DNA from: Acidobacteriota bacterium
GTDB taxonomy: Bacteria; Acidobacteriota; Vicinamibacteria; Vicinamibacterales; 2-12-FULL-66-21
NCBI GenBank assembly: GCA_003222675.1
Contig: QHWT01000070.1
Span: forward strand, 24,514 to 77,172
Direction: 5' to 3'
DNA: 52,659 nt
In this document: in pieces, positions 42,401 through 50,473 of the stretch
Position numbering within the stretch: position 1 is the first letter of the stretch
Layout: every line of letters begins with the position of its first letter
Notes under the pieces: generated by a model
Databases searched by the model: none
What the model was told of the DNA's origin: nothing
Seen by the model: only the letters and a program-made list of their open reading frames with translations
Made by a program: the position numbers and the translations under genes

Positions 42401-42931
42401 GTGCCGATTGAACACCAGTGACGTTCCGTCGGGCGAATAACTGCCCCAGTACCCCCAGTCGACGGGCAGCGGCTGCTCCTGGCCACCGGTGATCGCGACC
42501 GAGTACAGCGTCGCGACATTCGGGAACGCGCCGTTTCCCCGCGCGGCGCGGAAGATGACGTTCTCTGAGTCGCGCGACCAGCCGACCGTCTCGTCGTTGC
42601 CCGTGTGGAAGGTGAGTCGCCGCGCGGCGCCACCCATCACCGGAATGATGAAGACGTCGTAGTTGCCGTATCGGTTCGACGAGAACGCGATCCATCGGCC
42701 GTCCGGCGAGAACCGTGGATAGACCTCGCGGGCGCGATTGTCGGTGAGCCGCCGCACATTCGAGCCGTCTTCGGACGCGACCCAGATATCGCCGAGATAA
42801 CTGAACGTTACCGTGCCCGCGTGGTAGTCCGGGTGGCGCGGCAGTCGTACGGGCGCCGCGGACACGACAGCGGTGAGAATGATGTTGAAGAGTAGCGCGA
42901 GCACCGCGCGTCCCGATGATCGTCGAACCAT
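39479..42931 (-). CDS. Secreted tricorn-type S41 protease
   Basis: A 1150-residue exported protease. A signal peptide (AVLALLFNIILTAVVSAA) precedes a six- to seven-bladed propeller of WD40/PD40 repeats up to about residue 360 (RFSPDGRWIAFSSNRYGNYDVFI, WSPDGKYIAFVSDRSGRDEVWI) and a second propeller interrupted by a Gly/Arg/Ala-rich insert near residue 720. Then come a helical C1 region (NEGWRIMKNRFYDAKMHGADW), a PDZ domain and the S41 core, with LNASHTG and the nucleophile in NERSASDAEMFP. It degrades peptides in the periplasm. A gggagg Shine-Dalgarno precedes ATG 42931. Confidence 0.92.
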   Translation of the reverse strand: MVRRSSGRAVLALLFNIILTAVVSAAPVRLPRHPDYHAGTVTFSYLGDIWVASEDGSNVRRLTDNRAREVYPRFSPDGRWIAFSSNRYGNYDVFIIPVMGGAARRLTFHTGNDETVGWSRDSENVIFRAARGNGAFPNVATLYSVAITGGQEQPLPVDWGYWGSYSPDGTSLVFNRHPAVWSRQHYRGSYAADLWLANLSDNTYTKLLGDERYNRYWPMWGADNTIYFVADVLPDEKNVKPGSAEVRRSVNNIYKIPVQGGQPVQVTKHTDGNLFWPSISSDGKTIVYEENFGLWKLDLATGRTSEIKLEITTDDKENETDADAVTDQVDGFDISPSGRRAVISTKGQLLTIATDRGDITRVAPDKMSSRNDSPKWSPDGKYIAFVSDRSGRDEVWISDPEGSAPKKITDLDNEKGALVWSPDSKLLLYTAADKKLYSYSMADAKIQVLSSSDLSRIGSVSISPDSRWVAFSKQDRTQRSHVYIAPIGGGEERHISDDRVQYAESTAVWTADGRYIVFTSSEGTSNGIATQGGINTTMGLWVLPLRDQEHDPMDRDIDNEAEGLAAEAAARQTGRGAGASGPQPPVEVKIDWNGMARRARRLTVPGTAITNLAAAPEGHSVAFNAASGAAGGGRGAGAPADPSAGIYIIDVESGQLTRVPPAAQNTEAEGRGRGNAAGGPFGQGGSLVFARDGRTLFFRSGPGLYAAAINLNTNEQRGQGQTAGRGGRGGRGGGAGASSSTEGAEANANATPRQVTYTATLEVDHKALRSQVFNEGWRIMKNRFYDAKMHGADWNAAKAMYEPLLDYLVDEEELHAVMMMMIGQLNASHTGVSGGPATSTSTLQTRYPGFDLVADSSGFYKVGHLYKDGPADHDYLKIQEGNYIVSVDGHTLQAGDNYWQYFTLASGAKFHFRLNDKPAKEGAWEVTISPAAATAWTDLQYARWVDDRREMVGKLGNGEIGYLHIRAMDAPSLRQFQLDLAANRTKKALVIDQRFNGGGGIDQELLGILAGREYQYTINRDTGFQQPRPQNFYGPMVVMQNERSASDAEMFPAGFKALGLGKVVGVPTMGAVIGTGSYTLLDGSTIRTPGSGVWTATGENMENFGVPPDVHVDNTPADFIKGRDAQIEKAVEILKQELANRKTTTSAPQR

Positions 42932-43064
42932 TCCATCCTCCCGGGCGGGATACTAACACCAAGGCGGTGCGGACCGAGAACGCCGAGATGGAGAACGACG
43001 AAGGTAACGGATGGAGAACGACGAAGGTAACGGATGGAGAACGACGAAGGTAACGGATTTCACA

Positions 43065-43362
43065 AACGAAGCAACGAAGGCAACAGAGATGAACGAAGGT
43101 GGCTGCGGATCCCGCGACTCTCGTCGCCGTCCGCCGGGCCGCGCTTCGCGCGGCTGGAGATCGTGCGCGAGCCGAAAAACGAACGCCGTAGGCGACAGAT
43201 GGCGCTCGTTTTTCGTGTCGCGCACGATCTCTCGGGTGCCGGCCACAAGCTGCCCGAGGCCGGCACCGGCGGACGGCGACTCTGATCCGCGCACTGTCGC
43301 GTGAAACGTGCGTGACAAGGGCACTCTCTTCGTTTCCCTTCGTTTGCCTTCGTTGCTTCGTT
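43065..43362. repeat. Composite nested inverted element, locus A
   Basis: The outer stem is exact over 19 bp: 43065-43083 (aacgaagcaacgaaggcaa) with 43344-43362. Inside lies an exact 14-bp stem 43123-43136 (gtcgccgtccgccg) with 43267-43280, then an exact 12-bp stem 43163-43174 with 43219-43230 (gatcgtgcgcga type). The core gtccgccgggccgcgcttcg starts at 43129. Upstream, three copies of a 23-bp unit (ggagaacgacgaaggtaacggat) run from about 42989 to 43060. The outer word (cgaag) recurs through the flanks. It fills the 497-bp divergent spacer between the tricorn and transglutaminase genes; I see no gene in it. Confidence 0.85.
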
Positions 43363-43428
43363 GGTGGGAACCGTTTCCTCCCGCCGTTTCCTCCCTCCGT
43401 TTCCTCCGTCCGTGCGAGAATTCCCCTG

Positions 43429-45129
43429 GTGCCCCTGATTCGTCCGCTGCCCCGCCGCGTGACGCGCGGCTTTTCGATCGTGACGCTCGTCGCGTGGATT
43501 GTCTCCATGGGCGTGCTCGTCAACCGCGCATATTTGCAGGCATCGTCGAATCTCGCGATGGACCTGGCACGCTACGGCTCCGCGGCCGAGTGGCGGGGCG
43601 TCTATTACCGCGGCGAGAAGGTTGGCTTCACCGTCAGCCAGACCGTGCCGACCGCGGACGGCTTCGAGCTGCAGGAACATGGCCGGCTCCAGATGTCGCT
43701 CCTCGGCGCGACGACGGCGGCAACGATCCAGACGAAAGCACAGGTCGATCGCGCCTTTGTCTTGCGGTCGTTCGAGTTCTCGCTGGATCCCGGGACCGGG
43801 CCCGTCGCCATCAGCGGACGCGTGGACGGTCCGCACATGAGACTCAGCATCAAGACGTCCTCAGGCACGCAAACCGAAGAGCGAGAGCTCACCGACGTGC
43901 CGGTGCTCGGCCTGAACCTGTCTCGGCGCCTCGCCAGTCAGGGGCTGAAAGCCGGTTCACGACAGGAGTGGATGATCTTCGATCCCGCGACGCTCACGAA
44001 CCAGCCGGCCGTTGTGGAGGTCGGCAAGCGCGAGATCGTGAACGTCGACGCCGGGGCGCCCATCAGGCTCGGACGCCGTGAAGTGCTGCGGATGGCGAAT
44101 CGGAGCATTCCCGCATTCAGGGTCGACATGACGTTCGCGGGTTTGCGGACGACGTCGTGGGTCACGGATACGGGCGAAGTGGTGCGCGAGGAAAGTCCCA
44201 CGGGATTGATGTCGGTCCGCGAGTCGCCGGAGACGGCGCGTCGCATGGCGATCGGCGACCGCATCCAGGGCGATCTGCTCGAAGCGGCGGCGGTGGTCCC
44301 GCTGCGGACGGCGACGTCGCGTCGACTCGACGATCCGCGCGACGTGCGGCGGCTGGAGCTGCAGCTTGACGGGATCGATCTCGCGAGCCCCGACCTGCAG
44401 GGGGCAGGACAATCGGTCCAGGGGGATGTGCTGGAGATCGTCGACGCGCGATCGTTGCGCGCGTCCCCTGCGGATGTCGATCTGCAGCGGTATCTCGAGC
44501 CGGAACCGCTCATCGAGAGCGACGATCCCGCCATTCGCGCCGAAGCGCGCGCGGCAATCGACGGAGTAACGGGCGCACGCGCGCAGGCGGAGCGGCTGAC
44601 GCGTCGCGTCAACGCGATGCTCGATAAGAAACCCACGGTGAGCCTGCCCTCTGCGCGCGACGTGCTGCGGACGAGGGTTGGTGATTGCAACGAGCACACG
44701 GCGCTGTACGTGGCGATGGCGCGCGCGGCGGGCATCCCGTCGCGCATCGCGGTCGGCCTCGTCTACACTCGCGGCGCGTTCTATTACCACGCGTGGCCGG
44801 AGGTGTTTGTCGACGAGACCCGCAGCCCTTCGACAGGCTCAGGGCGAAGCCGCGGCGTGTGGCTGCCGGTCGATCCGACGTTCAACCAGTTCCCGGCCGA
44901 CGCGACGCATGTCAGACTGGCGCGCGGCGGCCTCGATCGTCAGGCGGCGATCCTTCCACTCGTCGGCAAGCTGAAGATGACGATCCGTGACGTCGATCTC
45001 GGGCCGAACGCGCGGTCGGTGCTCGTTGGCAGGCAGCCTGCGGACCTCGCGCCACTCGCGGTTCCGATTCCACGGCGGAACGCGTCGGGATGCTGCTCGT
45101 GCTGGTCCAATCCTTCGCGCCTGAGATGA
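43429..45129 (+). CDS. Membrane-anchored transglutaminase-like protein
   Basis: A 566-residue protein with an N-terminal membrane anchor (GFSIVTLVAWIVSMGVLV), a beta-rich region of unknown type and a transglutaminase-like domain at about residues 400-500. Catalytic candidates are Cys in VGDCNEHTALYVAMARAAGIPSR, His in YYHAWPEVFV and Asp in WLPVDPTFNQ. Such domains are proteases or cross-linkers. Between His and Asp the sequence has an extra insert, SPSTGSGRS, encoded by a repeat (separate entry). The start is GTG 43429; GTG 43459 is possible. Its TGA overlaps the ATG of the ABC ATPase. Confidence 0.8.
   Translation: MPLIRPLPRRVTRGFSIVTLVAWIVSMGVLVNRAYLQASSNLAMDLARYGSAAEWRGVYYRGEKVGFTVSQTVPTADGFELQEHGRLQMSLLGATTAATIQTKAQVDRAFVLRSFEFSLDPGTGPVAISGRVDGPHMRLSIKTSSGTQTEERELTDVPVLGLNLSRRLASQGLKAGSRQEWMIFDPATLTNQPAVVEVGKREIVNVDAGAPIRLGRREVLRMANRSIPAFRVDMTFAGLRTTSWVTDTGEVVREESPTGLMSVRESPETARRMAIGDRIQGDLLEAAAVVPLRTATSRRLDDPRDVRRLELQLDGIDLASPDLQGAGQSVQGDVLEIVDARSLRASPADVDLQRYLEPEPLIESDDPAIRAEARAAIDGVTGARAQAERLTRRVNAMLDKKPTVSLPSARDVLRTRVGDCNEHTALYVAMARAAGIPSRIAVGLVYTRGAFYYHAWPEVFVDETRSPSTGSGRSRGVWLPVDPTFNQFPADATHVRLARGGLDRQAAILPLVGKLKMTIRDVDLGPNARSVLVGRQPADLAPLAVPIPRRNASGCCSCWSNPSRLR
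44824..44849. repeat. In-frame REP-like palindrome inside the transglutaminase gene
   Basis: agcccttcgacaggctcagg begins at 44824; gccctt and cagggc form a short imperfect stem. This is a well-known type of short palindromic repeat seen in many bacterial genomes between genes. Here it adds residues between the active-site His and Asp without shifting the frame. Confidence 0.75.
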
Positions 45130-45878
45130 TCGCCACTTACGACCTCGTCAAACGATACGGTGGTTTCACGGCGGTCGACGAGGTGAGCCTCGAGGTGAAG
45201 CCCGGAGAGATTCACGGGTTCCTCGGACCGAACGGCGCCGGCAAGACCACGACGATCCGCATAATTGCCGGCCTGCTGAAGCCCACATCAGGGCGTGTCG
45301 TCGTCAACGGCCACGACCTCGCGTTGGAGCCGGAGGCGGCGAAGGCGTCGCTCGGCTTCATTCCCGATCGCCCGTTCATCTACGAGAAGCTGACCGCCGG
45401 CGAGTTCCTGCGATTTCATGGCGGCCTGTATGGTTTGGATGGTGGAGGCGTCGGAGAGCGCGTGCGCGAGATGCTCGAGCTGTTCGAGCTCGCGCGATGG
45501 GAGCACGAGCTCGTCGAGAGCTTCTCGCACGGCATGAAGCAGCGGCTCGTGATGAGCGCGGCATTCCTGCACCGGCCACGGGCGGTCCTCGTCGACGAGC
45601 CGATGGTCGGGCTCGATCCGCGCGGCGCCCGACTGATCAAGGATGTCTTTCGCCGTATGGCCGAGCGCGGCGTCGCGATCCTGATGAGCACGCACACGCT
45701 CGAAGTCGCCGAGGAGATGTGCGATCGGATCAGCATCATTCTCAAGGGGCGCATCATTGCGAGCGGAACGGTGGCGGACCTTCGCGCGCTGGCGGGCAGC
45801 CACGACGATCAGCTGACGGCGGTGTTCCTGAAGCTGACCGGCGGCAGTGCGCTCCAGGAGATCGACGAGATCGTCTGA
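45126..45878 (+). CDS. ABC transporter ATP-binding protein
   Basis: A 250-residue ATPase of the ABC-2 exporter type: Walker A GPNGAGKTT near residue 37, the signature ESFSHGMKQR near 133, Walker B AVLVDEPMVGLDPRG near 155 and a switch His in MSTHTLEVAEEMCD. It starts inside the transglutaminase stop, and its own stop overlaps the permease ATG, so the three are one translational unit. It should power the adjacent permease for export of an unknown substrate. Confidence 0.93.
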   Translation: MIATYDLVKRYGGFTAVDEVSLEVKPGEIHGFLGPNGAGKTTTIRIIAGLLKPTSGRVVVNGHDLALEPEAAKASLGFIPDRPFIYEKLTAGEFLRFHGGLYGLDGGGVGERVREMLELFELARWEHELVESFSHGMKQRLVMSAAFLHRPRAVLVDEPMVGLDPRGARLIKDVFRRMAERGVAILMSTHTLEVAEEMCDRISIILKGRIIASGTVADLRALAGSHDDQLTAVFLKLTGGSALQEIDEIV

Positions 45879-47569
45879 TGCCAGGCCCCGCGTTCCCTTA
45901 TCTCCTCGTTCCCTCCGTTTGGTCGTCGCGCAATCGCGCGCGACGGCGCGAGCACGGCGACCTGGCGCGCGCAATCCTGTTCGGCCTCGTCGGCTGCGTC
46001 GTGTTCGTCGGCCTTTTCGCAGCTGCGTTCTGGCTGACGTGGCAGCTTGGCGACTACGCCGAATTCGGTGATTACCTGCTGCGCCTCGGCCTGTCCTGGC
46101 TGTTCATGGCGTTTCTGTCGTTTCTCGCCTTCAGCGGCGTCGTGACGGCGCTGTCGACGTTCTTTCTTTCAGACGATCTGCGCCTCCTGCTCGCGGCGCC
46201 CATTGCGTTGCGGCGTCTTTGTCATGCGCGGTTCCTGAAGACCGTCGCGCTCTCGTCGTGGATGGTCATCGTGTTCCTGGCGCCGGTTCTGCTGGGCATC
46301 GGCTTCGCGCACTGCGCCCCATGGTCGTTCTATCCGCTCGCGATACTCACCATCGCCCCATTCGTCGTCATTCCGGTTGCTGCCGGGACGGCGATCACGC
46401 TGCTGCTGGTCAACATCTTTCCGGCGCGCCGCGCGCGAGACATTCTGTTGCTGATGGGACTGCTCTTCGCCGGCAGCCTGATCGTCCTGCTCCGCATGAT
46501 TCAGCCGGAGCGACTGCTGCGCGTCGAATCGCTCCCGGACATCGCCGATTTCTTCGCGACGCTGCAGTCTCCGGTGACGCCGCTGCTGCCGTCTTTCTGG
46601 GCCGCGGAAACGCTGTTTGCCAGCCTGCGGGGTCATCTCGATGTCGTGCACGCGGCCGCGCTCTGGAGCACGGCGTTCGCGCTGACCGTGCTGGTCGGAC
46701 GCGCGAATGAGCGTTGGTACTTCGCCGGATTCAGCAAGTCGCAGGAGGCCCGCAAGGCACGGTTCACGCGGTTCGACGGTCTCGATCGCGCGGCGCGGCT
46801 GCTGCCGATGTCCGTCGTTCGGCGGCATCTCCTGATCAAGGACGCGAAGGTGTTCCTCCGGGACGTCAGCCAGTGGTCGCAACTGCTCCTGCTGCTGGCG
46901 CTCGTGCTCGTGTATCTGTACAACTTCCGCGTGCTCGATCTCGAGCGGATTCCCTACATGAGCGGCGTCGTGAAGAACGTCTACGCGTTCGTGAATCTCG
47001 CGATGGCCGGTCTGGTCATGGCCACGCTGTGCGCCCGGTTCGTCTTTCCCGCGGTGTCATCCGAGGGCGGGGCGTTCTGGATCATCCGCACCGCGCCGAT
47101 TTCGCTGCACGATTTCCTGTGGTCGAAGTTCTGGACTGGCGTCGTGCCGGTGTGCCTGCTGTCCGAGGGCTTGACGGTGACGGCCAATCACTTTCTCGGA
47201 ATCGATGCATTTCTCGAGGTCGTTGCGGCCGTCGCCATCGGATTCATGAGCATCGCGCTCGTCGGCCTCGCGGCGGGCCTCGGCGCGCGCTATCCGCGGT
47301 TCAACGCGGAGAATTCGAGCCAGGTCGCCGGATCGTACGGCGGCATCGCCTTCATGATCGTCGCGGTGCTGTTCGTCTTGTTGCTGATCGCGCTTCTCGG
47401 CTGGCCCTCTTCGGTGTACCTCCTGCATCGATCCGGCGGCGTGCCGCTGGGGGTCGGCGACGGCGCGGTGATGGGCGTATGCTTCACGTCCGCGGCCGCA
47501 TTGAGTATTGTGACCTGGCAGGTGGGGATGCGGAGCGGCGTGCGGGCATTGGAGGCGATGGGAAGATGA
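45878..47569 (+). CDS. ABC-2 type permease
   Basis: A 563-residue integral membrane protein with about 12-14 hydrophobic spans (for example AILFGLVGCVVFVGLFAAAFWLTW, FVVIPVAAGTAITLLLVNIF, AFVNLAMAGLVMATLCARFVF, IAFMIVAVLFVLLLIALLGW). It resembles the large putative ABC exporter permeases found in several phyla. RFNAENSSQVAGSYGG near residue 475 is a conserved loop. Coupled to the ATPase by a one-base overlap; the downstream DinB gene is coupled likewise. Substrate unknown. Confidence 0.88.
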   Translation: MPGPAFPYLLVPSVWSSRNRARRREHGDLARAILFGLVGCVVFVGLFAAAFWLTWQLGDYAEFGDYLLRLGLSWLFMAFLSFLAFSGVVTALSTFFLSDDLRLLLAAPIALRRLCHARFLKTVALSSWMVIVFLAPVLLGIGFAHCAPWSFYPLAILTIAPFVVIPVAAGTAITLLLVNIFPARRARDILLLMGLLFAGSLIVLLRMIQPERLLRVESLPDIADFFATLQSPVTPLLPSFWAAETLFASLRGHLDVVHAAALWSTAFALTVLVGRANERWYFAGFSKSQEARKARFTRFDGLDRAARLLPMSVVRRHLLIKDAKVFLRDVSQWSQLLLLLALVLVYLYNFRVLDLERIPYMSGVVKNVYAFVNLAMAGLVMATLCARFVFPAVSSEGGAFWIIRTAPISLHDFLWSKFWTGVVPVCLLSEGLTVTANHFLGIDAFLEVVAAVAIGFMSIALVGLAAGLGARYPRFNAENSSQVAGSYGGIAFMIVAVLFVLLLIALLGWPSSVYLLHRSGGVPLGVGDGAVMGVCFTSAAALSIVTWQVGMRSGVRALEAMGR

Positions 47570-48075
47570 GCGACACCACCGGATCCGGCAATGGCCGCGA
47601 ATTTCTGCGACATACCGTTGCGACGCTGGCGTACCGCTCGCGAAAGATCCTGACCGACGTGCCGACGGATTTCTCGTCATTCCGCGCGTGCGACGCCGTG
47701 AAAGGGACCCACGGCAGCCGGAGCGCGGGCGAAATCCTCGCGCACGTGTGCGATCTGTTCGACTGGGGGGCTGCGCTCGCGCGCGGCGAGCACACCTGGC
47801 GCGAGACGAAGCCGCAGGCGTGGGACGCCGACGTCGGGCGATTCTTCGATGCGCTCGCGCGGTTCGACGCCTCGCTCGGCGCGGATGCGCCGCTCGGGAG
47901 CGCCGCTGAACGCCTGTTCCAGGGTCCCGTGGCCGACGCCCTCACGCACATCGGCCAGCTTGCCATGATGCGCCGCCTTGCCGGCGCGCCCATTCGCGGC
48001 GAGAACTACTTCAAGGCGGAGATCACCGCCGGGCGTGTGGGTGTGGAGCAGGCGCCGCCGCGGCGTGAGTTCTGA
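47566..48075 (+). CDS. DinB/DUF1993-like protein, second copy
   Basis: A 169-residue four-helix protein, paralogous to the one at 651-1193. Shared features are TLAYRSRKILTDVPTDFSSFRA, GEILAHVCDLFDWGAALARGE (His) and ALTHIGQLAMMRRLAGAPIRGENYFKAEI. It is the last gene of the transglutaminase/ABC unit, with ATG 47566 overlapping the permease TGA. Why a DinB-like protein belongs to an exporter operon is not clear; a cytoplasmic conjugating or detoxifying step is one idea. Confidence 0.78.
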   Translation: MSDTTGSGNGREFLRHTVATLAYRSRKILTDVPTDFSSFRACDAVKGTHGSRSAGEILAHVCDLFDWGAALARGEHTWRETKPQAWDADVGRFFDALARFDASLGADAPLGSAAERLFQGPVADALTHIGQLAMMRRLAGAPIRGENYFKAEITAGRVGVEQAPPRREF

Positions 48076-48092
48076 GCGCACGTTGTATGGGT

Positions 48093-48345
48093 CGCGCGGA
48101 GAAGACGATCTCACGCCAAGGCGCCGAGGCGCAAAGGCGCCGCCCCTTTCGCACGTCCGCCGTGCCGCGCTTCGCGCGGCGGAGTGTGCACTCACAGCGC
48201 CCGGCCGGAGGCCGGGCCACGGCGGACGTGCGCCGACGCGGCGCGTCGCGGTCTTCTCCGCGCGCGTCCTTGCAGGGTGACACGATCGGTGTTTATCGGT
48301 GTTCGGCGTGGATTTGCCTCTGCGCCTTCGCGCCTCCGCGTGAGT
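48093..48345. repeat. Composite inverted element, locus B, with crossing stems
   Basis: Three inverted pairs: A, 48093-48106 (cgcgcggagaagac) with 48251-48264, exact 14 bp; B, 48110-48138 (ctcacgccaaggcgc...) with 48317-48345, 24 of 29; C, 48151-48164 (gcacgtccgccgtg) with 48218-48231, exact 14 bp. Between the C arms are ccgcgcttcgcgcgg and cccggccggaggccggg. The order is A B C C' A' B', so A and B cross. The segment gtccgccgtgccgcgcttcg starting at 48155 matches locus A. The 316-bp gap (48076-48391) otherwise has no gene. Confidence 0.85.
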
Positions 48346-48391
48346 TCGTACGTGCCAAGTGGTAGGCGCGACTCTGAGTAAAATGTCGCGG

Positions 48392-49990
48392 ATGCATCGA
48401 ATCATCGCCTGCCTTGTCGACTCGTTGTTCGCTGCGATCTTCTCGGCGCTCGTCACCGCCCAGGTGCCGGACGCGAGCTTCAAGGCGCCGCCGCCGCAAT
48501 TTGCGGACGCTGGCCGGCGCGCGAAGCTGAAGGCGGCGTTCCCGGAGATCGATCGCATCTTCAAGGCGTTTACCGAGCAGGCGCACGTTCCCGGCGCAAG
48601 CTGGGGCATCGTCATTGACGGCGAGCTCGCGCATGCGGGCGTCACCGGTCTTCGGGACGTCGCATCGAAGGCGCCGGTCGAGCCGGACACGGTGTTCCGC
48701 ATCGCTTCGATGACCAAGAGCTTCACCGCCATCGCGATCCTGAAGCTGCGCGACGAGGGTAGGTTGTCGCTCGATGACCCCGCGGAACGCTACGTCCCTG
48801 AGCTCGCAAAGCTCACTTATCCGACCGGCGATTCGCCGCGCGTGACGATCAGGCACCTGCTCTCGCACGCGGAAGGGTTTCCGGAAGACAACCCGTGGGG
48901 CGATCGACAGCTCGCCGACAGCGACGCGCAACTGACCGAGATGCTCGGCGGCGGCATTCCGTTCTCGAACGCCCCGGGCGTCGCCTACGAGTACTCGAAC
49001 TACGGCTTCGCGATTCTCGGGCGGATCGTATCGCGCGTCTCCGGCAGGCCGTATGCGGACTACGTCGCGGCGACGATCTTGCGGCCGCTGGGGATGACCT
49101 CAACTACGCTGGAGCCGGGCGACGTGCCGCGCGCGAAGCTGGCGCTCGGCTATCGATGGGAAGACGGGACGTGGAAGGAAGAGCCGATCCTTGCGCACGG
49201 CTCGTTCGGTTCTATGGGCGGCATGCTCACGACCGTGCCGGATCTCGCGAAATACGTCGGCGCATTTCTCTCGGCGTGGCCGCCGCGTGACGGTGCGGAA
49301 ATCGCCCCCATCCGCCGCGCATCGCTCCGCGAAATGCAGCAGGTGTGGCGGCCTGCGCCCGGCGCGGTGACGCGCGACCCCTCGGGCCAGCTGCAGATGA
49401 GCATCGGTGGATACGCGTTCGGCCTGCGGGTGTCGCAAACCTGCGCGTTCCGGCATGTGGTCGCGCACAGCGGCGGATTACCGGGATATGGATCGCAGAT
49501 GCGCTGGCTGCCGGAGTACGGCGTCGGAATTGTCGCATTCGGCAACCTGCGCTACACGGGTTGGGGGAAGCCGATCGACGACGCCATCGATGCGCTCGCG
49601 CGCACCGGAGCGCTGCAGCCGCGCGTCGTGCAACCGTCGCCCGCGCTCGTGGACGCGCGGGACGCCGTGTCGCGTGTCGTCGCGCACTGGGACGCTGCAC
49701 TGGCCGCCAACATTGCCGCCGACAACTTGTTTCTCGACGACAGCGCCGAACGCCGGCGCGCCCAGCTCGATCAACTGCATGCGAAAGTGGGCGCATGCAC
49801 GGCGCCATCATCGTTCGATCATGTTGAGAACGCTCTGCGCGGCGACTGGACGATCACGTGCGAGCGCGGCCGATTGCAGGTCACGATCACGCTCGCCCCG
49901 ACAATCCCGCCGAAAGTCCAGTTCCTGTCAGTGACCGAAGCGCCGACGGACCGTCCGCCGCCGCAGGCGACGTCCTGTCCGCGTCAATAA
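48392..49990 (+). CDS. Secreted serine hydrolase (class C beta-lactamase/PBP fold)
   Basis: A 532-residue protein. A signal-like segment ([21 protein letters not shown]) precedes the serine beta-lactamase/DD-peptidase-like domain at about residues 55-400: SMTKSF (nucleophile Ser and Lys), YSNYGF (second-site Tyr), and HSGGLPGY, which replaces KTG. Conserved neighbours are [16 protein letters not shown] and [21 protein letters not shown]. The family includes esterases, D-aminopeptidases and PBP-like proteins, and few are true beta-lactamases. The last 130 residues form a separate domain of unknown type. ATG 48383 is another in-frame start. Confidence 0.88.
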   Translation: MHRIIACLVDSLFAAIFSALVTAQVPDASFKAPPPQFADAGRRAKLKAAFPEIDRIFKAFTEQAHVPGASWGIVIDGELAHAGVTGLRDVASKAPVEPDTVFRIASMTKSFTAIAILKLRDEGRLSLDDPAERYVPELAKLTYPTGDSPRVTIRHLLSHAEGFPEDNPWGDRQLADSDAQLTEMLGGGIPFSNAPGVAYEYSNYGFAILGRIVSRVSGRPYADYVAATILRPLGMTSTTLEPGDVPRAKLALGYRWEDGTWKEEPILAHGSFGSMGGMLTTVPDLAKYVGAFLSAWPPRDGAEIAPIRRASLREMQQVWRPAPGAVTRDPSGQLQMSIGGYAFGLRVSQTCAFRHVVAHSGGLPGYGSQMRWLPEYGVGIVAFGNLRYTGWGKPIDDAIDALARTGALQPRVVQPSPALVDARDAVSRVVAHWDAALAANIAADNLFLDDSAERRRAQLDQLHAKVGACTAPSSFDHVENALRGDWTITCERGRLQVTITLAPTIPPKVQFLSVTEAPTDRPPPQATSCPRQ

Positions 49991-50083
49991 CCACGGATTA
50001 CACGGACTACACGGATTACACGGACTACACGGATCACACGGATCACACGGATCAGATCCGTGCCCCTTCCGTGTAATCAGTGG
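49991..50083. repeat. 9-bp word tract acggattac with closing arm
   Basis: Seven 9-base units (acggattac, acggactac, acggattac, acggactac, acggatcac twice, acggatcag) run from 49993 to 50055. The beginning (49991-50006, ccacggattacacgga) pairs with 50068-50083 at 14 of 16 positions. It begins directly after the serine hydrolase stop, so it may serve as its transcript end. Confidence 0.85.
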
Positions 50084-50105
50084 TTCGTCTCCGATTTTCT
50101 TGCCG

Positions 50106-50372
50106 TCACGGAACGTGTTGGGACACAGCGCGTGCGAGCACGGCGATGCGCCGTCCGCGGACGTGTAGGTGATGCCGTCGGACGGAACGCTCGACGGCGG
50201 CGTCAAGTAATTTTTTCAGATCTGACGCATTCGGCACGTCGTCACAGCCCTTCGAGCGTGCCGGCGTCGAGGTGGATGCGGACTGCGATGCATCCCGGGA
50301 GCTCGATCCGCTGTCGCCGCACGACGCGATCCCGAAGGCCAAGGCTACGCCGAGCAGGTCACGCAGGCGCAT
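50106..50372 (-). CDS. Possible small lipoprotein, C-terminus doubtful
   Basis: An 88-residue reading frame starting [20 protein letters not shown], a textbook lipoprotein signal peptide with lipobox I-A-S-C, followed by a Ser/Thr linker and [21 protein letters not shown]. After that the residues become arginine-rich and look out of frame. Another frame there ([33 protein letters not shown]) reads more like protein. It may be a decayed or frameshifted lipoprotein gene. It lies opposite to the aldo/keto reductase gene. Confidence 0.4.
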   Translation of the reverse strand: MRLRDLLGVALAFGIASCGDSGSSSRDASQSASTSTPARSKGCDDVPNASDLKKLLDAAVERSVRRHHLHVRGRRIAVLARAVSQHVP

Positions 50373-50473
50373 AGAACGGTTCTTCCTCTTCTTGTGGCTT
50401 CCGCCCACCGCAGCCTCGGCGGAAACGGCGAGGCGGAACGAATGCTGGCATCGGCGGTGCAAACGACCCGCCC

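Noticed and set aside
48392-49990. Class C beta-lactamase
   Set aside because: It has SxxK and YxN, but HSGG replaces KTG and there is an extra C-terminal domain, as in serine esterases and D-peptidases of this fold.
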